The position numbers were made by a program, and so were the translations under genes. From assembly GCF_004364435.1 (NCBI RefSeq), contig NZ_SOCT01000004.1:372001-436000 (forward strand): a stretch of 64,000 bases of DNA, written 5' to 3'. Below the pieces are notes generated by a model that saw only the letters and a list, made by a program, of their open reading frames with translations, was not told where the DNA came from and did no database searches. Source of the DNA: Pseudomonas sp. LP_7_YM. Lineage in GTDB: Bacteria > Pseudomonadota > Gammaproteobacteria > Pseudomonadales > Pseudomonadaceae. Below are positions 21,825 through 30,335 of the stretch, one piece after another (position 1 is the stretch's first letter; every line of letters begins with the position of its first letter).

Positions 21825-23352
21825 GCCGATCATCTTCGGCGAGCGCCACCTGAGCATCGAGGACCTCCTGGCGTTGTCTAACCGCCAACGTCCGACCGTG
21901 CTGCAAAGTGACAGCGAATATCGCCAGCGCATCGCCAAAGGTGCGCAATTCCTCGACTCGTTGCTGGACAGGGAAGGCGTCATCTATGGTGTGACCACCG
22001 GCTACGGCGATTCCTGCGTGGTGGCCGTGCCGTTGCAACACGTCGAAGCGTTACCCCGTCATCTGTACACCTTTCATGGCTGTGGCCTCGGCAAACTGCT
22101 GGACGCTCAGGCGACTCGTGCGGTACTGGCCGCGCGGCTGCGTTCGCTGTGTCACGGCGTGTCCGGGGTGCGCGTGGAACTGCTGGAGCGGCTGCACGCA
22201 TTTCTCGAACACGACATCCTGCCGCTGATCCCGGAAGAGGGCTCCGTGGGGGCCAGCGGCGATCTGACGCCACTGTCCTATGTTGCAGCAACCCTGTCGG
22301 GTGAGCGCGAAGTGATGTTCAACGGCGAACGCCGACTGTCCGCAGACGTGCACCGCCAGCTGGGCTGGGCGCCATTGGTCCTGCGGCCCAAAGAAGCCCT
22401 GGCGTTGATGAACGGAACGGCAGTGATGACCGGTCTGGCGTGTCTTGCATTCGCCCGCGCCGACTACCTGCTGAAGCTGGCGACGCGTATAACCGCGCTG
22501 AACGTCGTGGCACTGCAAGGCAACCCGGAGCACTTCGACGAGCGCCTGTTCGCCGCCAAACCTCATCCCGGTCAAATGCAAGTCGCTGCGTGGTTACGGG
22601 AAGATTTGGCCATCGATGCACCGACTGCCCCCTTGCATCGTCTGCAGGACCGCTATTCCCTGCGCTGTGCTCCCCATGTGCTGGGCGTACTGGCGGACAG
22701 CCTGGGCTGGCTGCGCGGGTTCATCGAGATCGAATTCAACAGCGCCAACGACAACCCGATCATCGACGCCGAAGCAGAACGGGTGCTGCACGGCGGGCAC
22801 TTCTACGGCGGGCACATCGCCTTCGCCATGGACAGCCTGAAAAACCTGATCGCCAACGTCGCCGACTTGCTGGATCGCCAATTGGCACTTCTGGTGGACG
22901 AACGCTACAACCACGGCCTGCCCAGCAACCTGTCGGGTTCGCCAGCTGAACGGGCGATGATCAATCATGGATTCAAGGCGGTGCAGATCGGCACCAGCGC
23001 ATGGACCGCCGAAGCCCTGAAAAACACCATGCCCGCCAGCGTATTTTCCCGTTCCACCGAATGCCACAACCAGGACAAGGTGAGCATGGGCACCATCGCC
23101 GCGCGGGACGCCATTCGCGTTCTGGAACTGACTGAACAAGTCGCTGCCGCCACGCTGATCGCCGCCAACCAGGGCGTCTGGTTGCGCAGTCGCGATGCCC
23201 AGAGCCGACCGCTGCCCCCGGCGCTGGCCGCCATGCATGCAGAACTGGGCAAGGATTTCCCGCCCCTCATCGAGGATCGCGCGCTCGAAGGTGAATTGCG
23301 TTTATGCCTGCAGCGCATCGCCAGCCAACACTGGAGGCTGCATGCGCAGTAA
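21805..23352 (+). CDS. MIO-dependent aromatic amino acid ammonia-lyase (HAL/PAL/TAL family)
   Basis: A 515-residue lyase that releases ammonia from an aromatic amino acid. The Ala-Ser-Gly triad that forms the MIO prosthetic group is in VGASGDLTPLSY (150-152), and the catalytic tyrosine is in YGVTTGYG (61). At the substrate-selectivity pair, aligned from memory, it has Phe90-His91 (YTFHGCG); HAL has Ser-His and bacterial TAL His-Leu, so substrate cannot be assigned. In a pigment operon a cinnamate- or coumarate-type product is a likely starter. The ATG at 21805 overlaps the acyltransferase gene by 20 bases. It is unlikely to be the housekeeping hutH, since no hut genes are near. Confidence 0.86.
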   Translation: MTNHAPEPIIFGERHLSIEDLLALSNRQRPTVLQSDSEYRQRIAKGAQFLDSLLDREGVIYGVTTGYGDSCVVAVPLQHVEALPRHLYTFHGCGLGKLLDAQATRAVLAARLRSLCHGVSGVRVELLERLHAFLEHDILPLIPEEGSVGASGDLTPLSYVAATLSGEREVMFNGERRLSADVHRQLGWAPLVLRPKEALALMNGTAVMTGLACLAFARADYLLKLATRITALNVVALQGNPEHFDERLFAAKPHPGQMQVAAWLREDLAIDAPTAPLHRLQDRYSLRCAPHVLGVLADSLGWLRGFIEIEFNSANDNPIIDAEAERVLHGGHFYGGHIAFAMDSLKNLIANVADLLDRQLALLVDERYNHGLPSNLSGSPAERAMINHGFKAVQIGTSAWTAEALKNTMPASVFSRSTECHNQDKVSMGTIAARDAIRVLELTEQVAAATLIAANQGVWLRSRDAQSRPLPPALAAMHAELGKDFPPLIEDRALEGELRLCLQRIASQHWRLHAQ

Positions 23353-23770
23353 AGGCGTTATCCACGAAGACACTGAAGTGCTGGTCCCGTTTTTCGACGT
23401 CGATACCATGCACGTGGTCTGGCACGGGCACTACGTGAAATACCTCGAAGTGGCGCGTTGCGCGCTGCTCGACAAGCTCGGTCACAACTACACCCAGATG
23501 CTTGACTCAGGTTACGGGTGGCCGGTCATCGACCTGCAACTGCGCTACGTGCGCGGCGCAGTGTTTGGCCAACGGATCAATGTACGTGCCAGCCTCGTGG
23601 AATGGGAAAACCGCCTGAAGATCGATTACCTGATCACTGACATTGACACAGGCGAGCGCCTCACGCGTGCCAGCACGGTACAGGTCGCAGTCGCCATCGA
23701 GAGCCGGGAAATGCAGCTGGTCTCCCCTTCAGTCTTCGTCGAAGCGGTTGAGAAGGCATTGAAATGCTGA
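23342..23770 (+). CDS. apeK: 4-hydroxybenzoyl-CoA thioesterase-type hotdog protein (ApeK type)
   Basis: A 142-residue single hotdog-fold thioesterase. The family signature is FFDVDTMHVVWHGHYVKYLE, where the aspartate and the VxHxxY arrangement match 4HBT-type enzymes. It would release a polyene or clear wrongly loaded carriers in the pathway. The ATG at 23342 starts within the end of the ammonia-lyase gene, and the 3' end overlaps the next gene by seven bases, so expression is coupled. The E. coli/Xenorhabdus systems also hold a thioesterase at this place. Confidence 0.85.
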   Translation: MRSKGVIHEDTEVLVPFFDVDTMHVVWHGHYVKYLEVARCALLDKLGHNYTQMLDSGYGWPVIDLQLRYVRGAVFGQRINVRASLVEWENRLKIDYLITDIDTGERLTRASTVQVAVAIESREMQLVSPSVFVEAVEKALKC

Positions 23771-24360
23771 GGCTCGTCTTTCTGATAACGGCAATGTCGC
23801 TGAGCGCTTTCGCCCACGCCTTCGACCTGCAACAGCTGAGCGATCAACTGGCCAGGCCGAGCGTGGTGCATGGCGCTTTCATTCAAGAGAAACACCTGCG
23901 TTCACTGCCTCAGCCGCTGACCAGCCAGGGCAACTTCGTACTGGCCAAGGATTTCGGCCTGCTGTGGCTGCTGGACACGCCGCTCAAACAGGATTACCGC
24001 ATCACCTCCGCCGGCATAGCGCGCCGAAACATCGACGGTAGCTGGCAGATGATCCCTGGGAAAACCGCAGGCGCTGAGCAAAACAGGTTATTCCTGGCAG
24101 TACTGCAAGGCGACAGCAGCGGCCTGCAACGTGATTTCGAGTTGCAGCTGAGCGGCGACGCACAGGCTTGGCAGCTGACGTTGGTCCCGCGCTCGTTGAT
24201 GCTTCAACAAGTGTTCAGGCAGATCAACATCAATGGCGGCGCTTTGGTACAGCGCATCGAACTGCAGGAAACCCAAGGCGACAGCACGCTGCTGAAGATG
24301 ATTGACAGCACAGGCTCGCAGCCACTGAGCGATTCGGAGCACGCTGATTTTGTCCACTGA
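23764..24360 (+). CDS. LolA-like periplasmic carrier of the aryl polyene cluster
   Basis: A 198-residue exported protein with signal peptide MLRLVFLITAMSLSAFAHA and then an unclosed beta-barrel-like pattern of short strands (GAFIQEKHL, GNFVLAKDFGLLWLLDTP) similar to the outer-membrane lipoprotein carrier LolA. It probably ferries the lipid-like pigment across the periplasm, together with the MMPL exporter encoded next. It is ApeL by position. It overlaps the genes on both sides. Confidence 0.83.
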   Translation: MLRLVFLITAMSLSAFAHAFDLQQLSDQLARPSVVHGAFIQEKHLRSLPQPLTSQGNFVLAKDFGLLWLLDTPLKQDYRITSAGIARRNIDGSWQMIPGKTAGAEQNRLFLAVLQGDSSGLQRDFELQLSGDAQAWQLTLVPRSLMLQQVFRQININGGALVQRIELQETQGDSTLLKMIDSTGSQPLSDSEHADFVH

Positions 24361-26701
24361 GCGCTTGCTGCCTCGCCTGTTCCTGATCATCCTGCTCGCG
24401 GTTCTCACGCTGGCGGGCTGGCAGTGGCGTTCAGGTGCGCCGCTATCGGCGAACCTCATGGAGCTGGTGCCCGGCAGCAGCCCGGATGCTCTGGAACTGC
24501 GCGCCGAGCAACGCATTCAGGAACCGCTGAATCGCGAGATGCTGGTGCTGGTTGGCCATGCGGATAAACAGCAGGCCATTGAGTTGGCGCATCGCATCAG
24601 CGATACGTGGCAAACCAGCGGGGTGTTCGAAAAGGTTCAGTGGAACTTGCAGGCCGATCTTCCTGCACTGCGTGAGCAGCTGTTGCAAGGGCGTCTGGCG
24701 ATGCTGTCGAACAATGACCGGTCAGAACTGCTCGAACATCCCGAAGCTTTCATTCAAAAGCGCGTACAGAATCTGTTCGATCCCTTCGGCGGTTTCAGTC
24801 TGGTGCCGAGTCAGGATGACTGGCTCGGCCTGACCGGACGCATCCAGAACAGCCAGCCGGTGCAGGGTTCGGTACAGCTGGATATCGGCAGCGGGGCGCT
24901 GATCGCCAGCGCCGACGGCAAGAGCTGGGTGCTGCTCAGGGCGCGGACCAGAGCCGATGCCTTCGACATGAGCCTGCCCCTGAAAGTCTCGGCACTGCTG
25001 GATCAGGCTCGCGCTCAGGCGGCAACGTCTGAAGGCCAGCTGCTGGCGGCCAGTGGTCTGCTGTACGCCGCACATGGACAGCAGCAGGCCACCCGGGAAA
25101 TCACCTGGGTCGGCGGCGGGGCGACGCTGGGCATTCTTCTGTTGCTGCTATTGGCGTTCAAGCGCTGGCGGGTGTTACTCGCCTTTGTGCCAGTCGTGGT
25201 CGGCATGCTGTTTGGCGCTACCGCATGCATCGCGCTGTTCGGCAAGATGCATGTCATGACGCTGGTCCTGGGGTCGAGTCTGATCGGAGTGGCGGTGGAC
25301 TATCCATTGCATTACCTCTCCAAAGGCTGGAGCCTGAAACCATGGCACAGCTGGTCAGCGCTGCGCCTGACCTTGTCGGGCCTCAGCCTGAGCCTGCTCA
25401 CCAGTTGCATTGGCTATCTGGCATTGGCCTGGACGCCTTTCCCGGCCCTGACCCAGATTGCCGTGTTCTCCGCAGCCGGTCTGATCGGCGCCTACCTGTG
25501 CGCAGTGTGTCTGCTGCCCGCCCTGCTCAATGGCGTAGATTTGCGTCCCGCGCAATGGCCGCTACGGTTGGCTGAGCAACTGATAGCCCTGCGTTCAAAA
25601 TTGCTTATTCGCGTGGGCACCCCTGTTTTGCTGGTGCTGCTGCTAGCGTTCTGTGCGGCTGGCCTCTGGCAACTGACGACCAAAAACGACATCCGTCAAT
25701 GGATTGCTGCACCACCGGAGCTTACTGACGAAGCCCATGCGGTGGCGCGTATCACAGGCTACCAGCCCACCAGTCAGTTCTTTCTGGTGCGCGGGGCCGA
25801 TCAGCAACAGTTGCTTGAGCGCCAGGGCGCGCTCAGTCAGCGTCTCGATCAACTGGTCAAGCAGAACAAGCTGCAGGGCTATCTGTCGTTGAATCAGCTG
25901 GTGGCAACGCCTGGCGCGCAAGCCGCCACCCGCCAGGCACTTGCAGAACTGCCCGGGCATTGGCAACCACTGCTTGACCTGGGCGTACCGGTCGAAGCAT
26001 TGAACAACGAACTTGTCAGCCTTCGCGCTCTGCCGGATCAAGACATCGACAGCGTGTTGGCCGGACCTCTGGGAGAGCCCTGGCGTTTGCTTTGGCTGGG
26101 CGCCGACAAGGAGGGCGCAGCCGGTATCGTCAGCTTGCAAGGTTTGAATGATGCAGCGCTGCTGCGCGCTCAGGCTCAGGACCTGCCCGGGGTGCAACTG
26201 GTGGATCGCCTGGGCGACCTGAATAAGGTATTTGCCGCCACGCAGGTCAGCGCTGCCGAACTGAAACTGCTGTCCTGTGTGCTGATTGTCCTGTTGCTGG
26301 TGCTGCCCTTCGGCTTGCGCGGCGCATTGCGGGTCGTCGCGCTGCCATTGCTGGCGGCCTTGTGCAGCCTGGCGAGCCTGGGATGGCTCGGTCAGCCGCT
26401 GACGCTGTTCAGTCTCTTCGGCCTGCTGCTGGTCACCGCCATCAGTGTCGATTACGCCATCCTCATGCGCGAGCAGATCGGTGGTGCAGCGGTGAGTCTG
26501 CTGGGCACATTGCTTGCTGCGGCGACCACCTGGCTTTCATTCGGACTACTGGCGATTTCCAGCACGCCTGCGGTGAGCAACTTCGGTCTGTCAGTGAGTC
26601 TCGGTTTGGCGTTCAGTTTCTTGCTCGCGCCTTGGGCGGGCAGCCAGGGGCATGCCGAAGACCCGCCTGCGAGCACACACGGGCAGGAGGCGTCGCCATG
26701 A
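24350..26701 (+). CDS. MMPL/RND-family exporter of the aryl polyene cluster
   Basis: A 783-residue inner-membrane transporter with the two-fold RND plan: one helix at about 8-26, a periplasmic loop to about 245, five or six helices (about 247-400), a helix near 420-440, a second loop, and a final helix group (about 637-763). GVAVDYPLHYL in the first half and SVDYAILM in the second correspond to the family's charged membrane motif. The TTG at 24350 has GGAG ten bases upstream. It likely exports the pigment lipid from the inner membrane, as proposed for xanthomonadin and aryl polyene exporters. Confidence 0.86.
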   Translation: MSTERLLPRLFLIILLAVLTLAGWQWRSGAPLSANLMELVPGSSPDALELRAEQRIQEPLNREMLVLVGHADKQQAIELAHRISDTWQTSGVFEKVQWNLQADLPALREQLLQGRLAMLSNNDRSELLEHPEAFIQKRVQNLFDPFGGFSLVPSQDDWLGLTGRIQNSQPVQGSVQLDIGSGALIASADGKSWVLLRARTRADAFDMSLPLKVSALLDQARAQAATSEGQLLAASGLLYAAHGQQQATREITWVGGGATLGILLLLLLAFKRWRVLLAFVPVVVGMLFGATACIALFGKMHVMTLVLGSSLIGVAVDYPLHYLSKGWSLKPWHSWSALRLTLSGLSLSLLTSCIGYLALAWTPFPALTQIAVFSAAGLIGAYLCAVCLLPALLNGVDLRPAQWPLRLAEQLIALRSKLLIRVGTPVLLVLLLAFCAAGLWQLTTKNDIRQWIAAPPELTDEAHAVARITGYQPTSQFFLVRGADQQQLLERQGALSQRLDQLVKQNKLQGYLSLNQLVATPGAQAATRQALAELPGHWQPLLDLGVPVEALNNELVSLRALPDQDIDSVLAGPLGEPWRLLWLGADKEGAAGIVSLQGLNDAALLRAQAQDLPGVQLVDRLGDLNKVFAATQVSAAELKLLSCVLIVLLLVLPFGLRGALRVVALPLLAALCSLASLGWLGQPLTLFSLFGLLLVTAISVDYAILMREQIGGAAVSLLGTLLAAATTWLSFGLLAISSTPAVSNFGLSVSLGLAFSFLLAPWAGSQGHAEDPPASTHGQEASP

Positions 26702-27873
26702 TGCTCGTCGTGTTCTGGATATCGGTGTTGTCACTGTTTGCGTTGGCAGCGCGCCTGGGTCGCCAACTGAACCTGATTCCAATCGTCAGCCAGCTACTTC
26801 TGGCAACCTTTGGCCTGCCTCTGCTGATGCTGTTCTGGGTCGAGCCGCACTGGCACCTGACTGGCGCGCAACTGGTTACGCCGGTCTGGTTGAAAACCCT
26901 CTACGGCCTGAGCTTCGCTGTGGTGCTGGGGCATATTCTCAGTGATGTGATCGACGTTCGACTGGATCGCCAGAGCCTGAAAGTGGCGCTGCCCAGTTTC
27001 GGCGTACCGTTCCTTTGCGGCGTCGCCTGCGCAATGTGGCTGCTGCCGCCTCAAGGCTGGCTCGGCTCATTGGCGACAGGGCTGGTGTTCGCGATCACCG
27101 CCATACCCGTGCTGTACCTGTATCTGCATCACATCGGTTATCCGCCCGAAGCGACACGACGACTGGTGCAGACCGCAATCCTCATCGACCTGACATGCTG
27201 GAGCCTGTTCGGCCTGGCGCAAGGTAGCCTGCAATGGAGCAGCCTCGCCCTGCCCCTGCTGGGCGCCTGCGTGCCGGTAGTGCTGCTCGCTTTGAAAGTG
27301 CGTCAGGCGCGGTTTTACGGTCTGATTTTTTTCGCGATGCTGATGCTCGCCGAACATTACAGAATCAACGCGCTGATCCTCGGGATTGGCTATCTGCTGT
27401 GCATGAACATGCTCAAGCAGCCTTTTGCTCTGCCTTTGAACGCCGCGTGGTTAAAGGCGCTGCAAGGGTATCTGGCAATCCCGCTGATCCTTACCTACGG
27501 CATCGTGCAGATCAATGTACACAGTGCCATGGGTGATCTGGGCAGGTTCAATCTGCTGATGCTGATCATCCTGCCCATTGCCAGCAAGCTGTTGGGAAAC
27601 TGGATCGGCGTGCGCTGGGCGACCCCGTCATTTGCCGGTGCCGTGCGCTGGAAGGAAGCGTTGCTGCTGAACATTCGCGGACTGAGTGAAATCGTTTTCC
27701 TCAATCTGTTGCTGCAACAGGGTCTGGTCAGCCCAGCCGTGTATTTCGCGCTGATGACGATGAGTCTGATCGCCACCCTGCTGCCAGCCCTCGCGGGCAT
27801 GAATCGCCCAACTTCCCCGCAAGACGCCAAAGCCGTCACACACTCGAAAAGGAAAACCTGTGCCCATAGCTGA
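26698..27873 (+). CDS. Antiporter-like polytopic membrane protein (CPA2-like) within the aryl polyene operon
   Basis: A 391-residue very hydrophobic protein with about eleven or twelve membrane segments. Its pattern, including SFAVVLGHILSDVIDVRLDR, GLVFAITAIPVLYLYLH and NIRGLSEIVFLNLLL, is like the transmembrane part of CPA2 monovalent cation:proton antiporters. The NIRG(L)SE stretch resembles their conserved helix region. It lacks a cytoplasmic TrkA-type domain. The start overlaps the exporter gene (ATGA). I do not recall such a gene as a standard ape component, so its role in pigment export or pH coupling is open. Family assignment is moderate. Confidence 0.65.
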   Translation: MMLVVFWISVLSLFALAARLGRQLNLIPIVSQLLLATFGLPLLMLFWVEPHWHLTGAQLVTPVWLKTLYGLSFAVVLGHILSDVIDVRLDRQSLKVALPSFGVPFLCGVACAMWLLPPQGWLGSLATGLVFAITAIPVLYLYLHHIGYPPEATRRLVQTAILIDLTCWSLFGLAQGSLQWSSLALPLLGACVPVVLLALKVRQARFYGLIFFAMLMLAEHYRINALILGIGYLLCMNMLKQPFALPLNAAWLKALQGYLAIPLILTYGIVQINVHSAMGDLGRFNLLMLIILPIASKLLGNWIGVRWATPSFAGAVRWKEALLLNIRGLSEIVFLNLLLQQGLVSPAVYFALMTMSLIATLLPALAGMNRPTSPQDAKAVTHSKRKTCAHS

Positions 27874-29107
27874 TAGGGAATGTCGTCAAATCGTCGTGAT
27901 CGGTGCCGGTCCCGCCGGAGCCATCGCCGCCGCCCTGCTTAAACGCCACGGTCATGACGTGCTGATCATCGAACGCCAACAGTTTCCGCGCTTTTCCATC
28001 GGTGAAAGCCTGCTGTCGCACTGCCTGGACTTCGTCGAAGAAGCGGGCATGCTCGGTGCAGTCCAGGCGGCAGGCTTCCAACTGAAAAACGGCGCAGCCT
28101 TCGCTTGCGGTGAGCAGTACAGCGCTTTCGATTTCGGTGACACGTTCAGCAACGGCAAGCCCACCACCTTTCAAGTGCAACGCGCCGATTTCGACAAGCT
28201 GCTGGCCGACGAAGCGGTGCGTCAGGGCGTGGAAATCCGCTATCGGGAAACCCTCACCGCCGTCGACTTCGCAGGTGAGAATCCGGTGCTCGACGTGCAG
28301 CGCGAGGACGGCAGCCACTACAGCGTGCAGGCCGGGTTCATCCTCGACGCCAGCGGATATGGCCGCGTGCTGCCGCGTCTTCTGGACCTGGAAGCGCCGT
28401 CTGATTTTCCGCTGCGCCAAGCCGTGTTCACTCATGTCGAAGATCACATCGACGCGCCGGGCTTTGATCGCGAGAAGATTCTGGTCACCGTTCATCCGAC
28501 GTTGCGGGATGTATGGTTCTGGTCGATCCCGTTCAGCAATGGCCGCTGCTCGGTAGGCGTGGTCGCCTCGCAGGAGCGTTTCAAGGACAAACCCGCTGAT
28601 CTGGATGCGTGCCTGCATGCCTTCATCAATGAAACGCCAAGCCTGAGCCGGGTGTTGCAACATGCGGTCTGGGACACTCCGGCGCGTACCATCGGCGGCT
28701 ATTCGGCCAATGTCAAAACCCTTCACGGCAAAGGTTTCGCGCTGTTGGGCAATGCGGCGGAATTTCTCGATCCGGTCTTCTCCTCGGGCGTAACGATCGC
28801 CATGCGCTCTGCGAGCATGGCTGCTGAAGTTCTGCATCGTCAGCTACAAGGCGAGAACGTTGACTGGGAAAGTGAGTTCGCCACACCCCTCAAGCGCGGT
28901 GTTGACACTTTTCGCGCCTACGTCGAGGGCTGGTACGAAGGCAGCTTCCAGGACGTCATTTTTTACCCCGGCCGCAGCGACGACATCGGCCGCATGATCA
29001 GCTCGATCCTTGCCGGATACGCCTGGGACGAGCGCAACCCTTTCGTGGCCGAGCCCAAGCGGCGTCTGCGCATGTTGGCCGAGATCTGTGCGAGCACCGG
29101 TTCATGA
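27860..29107 (+). CDS. Flavin-dependent halogenase-like oxidoreductase
   Basis: A 415-residue FAD enzyme. The dinucleotide-binding fold VVIGAGPAGAIAAALL is at 12-27, GESLL of halogenase-type flavoproteins at 48-52, and GNAAEFLDPVFSSGV is the second FAD motif. It has both halogenase marks: Lys76 in GFQLKNGAAF, matching the catalytic lysine, and WFWSIP at 219-224, which fits WxWxIP. Brominated aryl polyenes (xanthomonadins) are known in Xanthomonas. Chlorination, bromination or plain hydroxylation of the aryl head are all possible. The GTG at 27860 has AAGGA close upstream and overlaps the previous gene by 14 bases. Confidence 0.8.
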   Translation: MPIADRECRQIVVIGAGPAGAIAAALLKRHGHDVLIIERQQFPRFSIGESLLSHCLDFVEEAGMLGAVQAAGFQLKNGAAFACGEQYSAFDFGDTFSNGKPTTFQVQRADFDKLLADEAVRQGVEIRYRETLTAVDFAGENPVLDVQREDGSHYSVQAGFILDASGYGRVLPRLLDLEAPSDFPLRQAVFTHVEDHIDAPGFDREKILVTVHPTLRDVWFWSIPFSNGRCSVGVVASQERFKDKPADLDACLHAFINETPSLSRVLQHAVWDTPARTIGGYSANVKTLHGKGFALLGNAAEFLDPVFSSGVTIAMRSASMAAEVLHRQLQGENVDWESEFATPLKRGVDTFRAYVEGWYEGSFQDVIFYPGRSDDIGRMISSILAGYAWDERNPFVAEPKRRLRMLAEICASTGS

Positions 29108-29850
29108 GCGAACAGTTCTATTCCGACAGCTATGTCGAAGAAACCCGGCTGGGGTTTGTATTCCTGCGCAGCCACACGTGGCAGCACCACGTCTTGCGTG
29201 TGGCTATCAACGACTTGCGCAGCCTGTTCAACGAGCAACCGCCCGAAAACCCGGTGATCCTCGATGCCGGTTGTGGTCAGGGAAAATCCTTCCAGTACCT
29301 GCACAAGGTCTTCGGTGCGGTGCAAATTCTTGGCGCCGATGCAGACCCGCTCAGCCTTCGGCTCAGTGCCCAGGAAGCCGAACGCCGTGGTCTGAATGTC
29401 GAGCTGATCGGCAGCGACTGCGCGGCATTGAAACTGGCCGATGCCAGCGTGGACATGGTTTTCTGCCACCAGACGTTCCATCATCTGGTCGAACAGGAAA
29501 AAGCCCTGACCGAGTTTTATCGCGTGCTCAAACCCGGCGGCTACCTGCTCTTCGCCGAGTCTACCGAGGCCTATATCGACACTTGGGTGATTCGCTGGTT
29601 TTTCCGTCATCCGATGCAGGTGCAGAAGAGCGCGTCGCAATACCTGGCCATGTTGCGCGAAGAGGGTTTTCAATTCGCTGCGCAGAACGTTTCCTACCCT
29701 TATCTGTGGTGGAGCCGAGCCAAGGATTTCGGCCTGCTGGAACGTTTCAAGCTGGTCCAACCCAAACCCTTTGGCGAACGTGAGGAGACGCTGGTCAACG
29801 TCGTCGCCCGCAAACCCTTACAGCCATCACTCGAAGGTGACACCCCATGA
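29104..29850 (+). CDS. Class I SAM-dependent methyltransferase of the aryl polyene cluster
   Basis: A 248-residue methyltransferase. Motif I ILDAGCGQGKSFQYL (about 56-70) binds S-adenosylmethionine; the acidic residue after it is in GADADPLSL, and motif IV appears as DMVFCHQTFHHLV. YRVLKPGGYLL is the usual post-motif. In the E. coli APE the aryl head is methylated and hydroxylated, and this enzyme is the candidate for head-group or O-methylation. It overlaps the flavoenzyme gene by four bases and the lipoprotein gene by four bases. Confidence 0.85.
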   Translation: MSEQFYSDSYVEETRLGFVFLRSHTWQHHVLRVAINDLRSLFNEQPPENPVILDAGCGQGKSFQYLHKVFGAVQILGADADPLSLRLSAQEAERRGLNVELIGSDCAALKLADASVDMVFCHQTFHHLVEQEKALTEFYRVLKPGGYLLFAESTEAYIDTWVIRWFFRHPMQVQKSASQYLAMLREEGFQFAAQNVSYPYLWWSRAKDFGLLERFKLVQPKPFGEREETLVNVVARKPLQPSLEGDTP

Positions 29851-30335
29851 CCCGCGCCCTTCTGCTGTTCTGCGTCGTTTTGTTGAGTGCCTGCACCAGT
29901 CACGCACCACTACCCGCACAAATTCCGCACATCAAATTTCCCAAACAGTTGCATGTCCAGCGCGAACAGGCAGGCCAGCGCCAGGACTGGCTGCTGGTGG
30001 TCCAGAAAGAACGTCACGGTCTGCGCTGGTCATTGATGGACCCGCTGGGTATCCCGCTGGCACGCCAGCAGTTGCAGGAGGATAGCTGGAAGGCTGATGG
30101 CCTGTTGCCGCCGAACCCCGAAGCCCGAGAGCTGTTCGCCGCAGTGCTGTTCGCGCTGACCTCCGATGACGAGGTGCGCTTCGACTACCCCGGCGCACAA
30201 CTGCTGCCTCACGCACGCTCGCTGGAAGATCGCTGGCGCGTCGACTATGAGGCTGAAGGCGTCTTTCGCATCACCCTGGAAAGCGGTGAGCTGCACTACC
30301 TCGTCAGCCCGCTGGAAGGCAAGTCCAGGAAATGA
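29847..30335 (+). CDS. DUF3261-type lipoprotein of the aryl polyene cluster
   Basis: A 162-residue lipoprotein. The signal sequence MTRALLLFCVVLLSAC carries a lipobox (LSAC) with cysteine 16. The mature part is a beta-rich single domain with no known catalytic motif. DUF3261 proteins accompany APE clusters and may help place the pigment in the outer membrane (ApeN by position). Both ends overlap neighbours by four bases. Function is unknown beyond this association. Confidence 0.78.
   Translation: MTRALLLFCVVLLSACTSHAPLPAQIPHIKFPKQLHVQREQAGQRQDWLLVVQKERHGLRWSLMDPLGIPLARQQLQEDSWKADGLLPPNPEARELFAAVLFALTSDDEVRFDYPGAQLLPHARSLEDRWRVDYEAEGVFRITLESGELHYLVSPLEGKSRK

Noticed and set aside
20787..21983. 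398-codon minus-strand open frame in the pigment cluster
   Set aside because: Antisense to the acyltransferase and ammonia-lyase genes, no protein-like features.
21805..23352. Housekeeping histidine ammonia-lyase hutH
   Set aside because: No hut genes are near, the selectivity residues differ, and the gene is overlapped by pigment genes on both sides.
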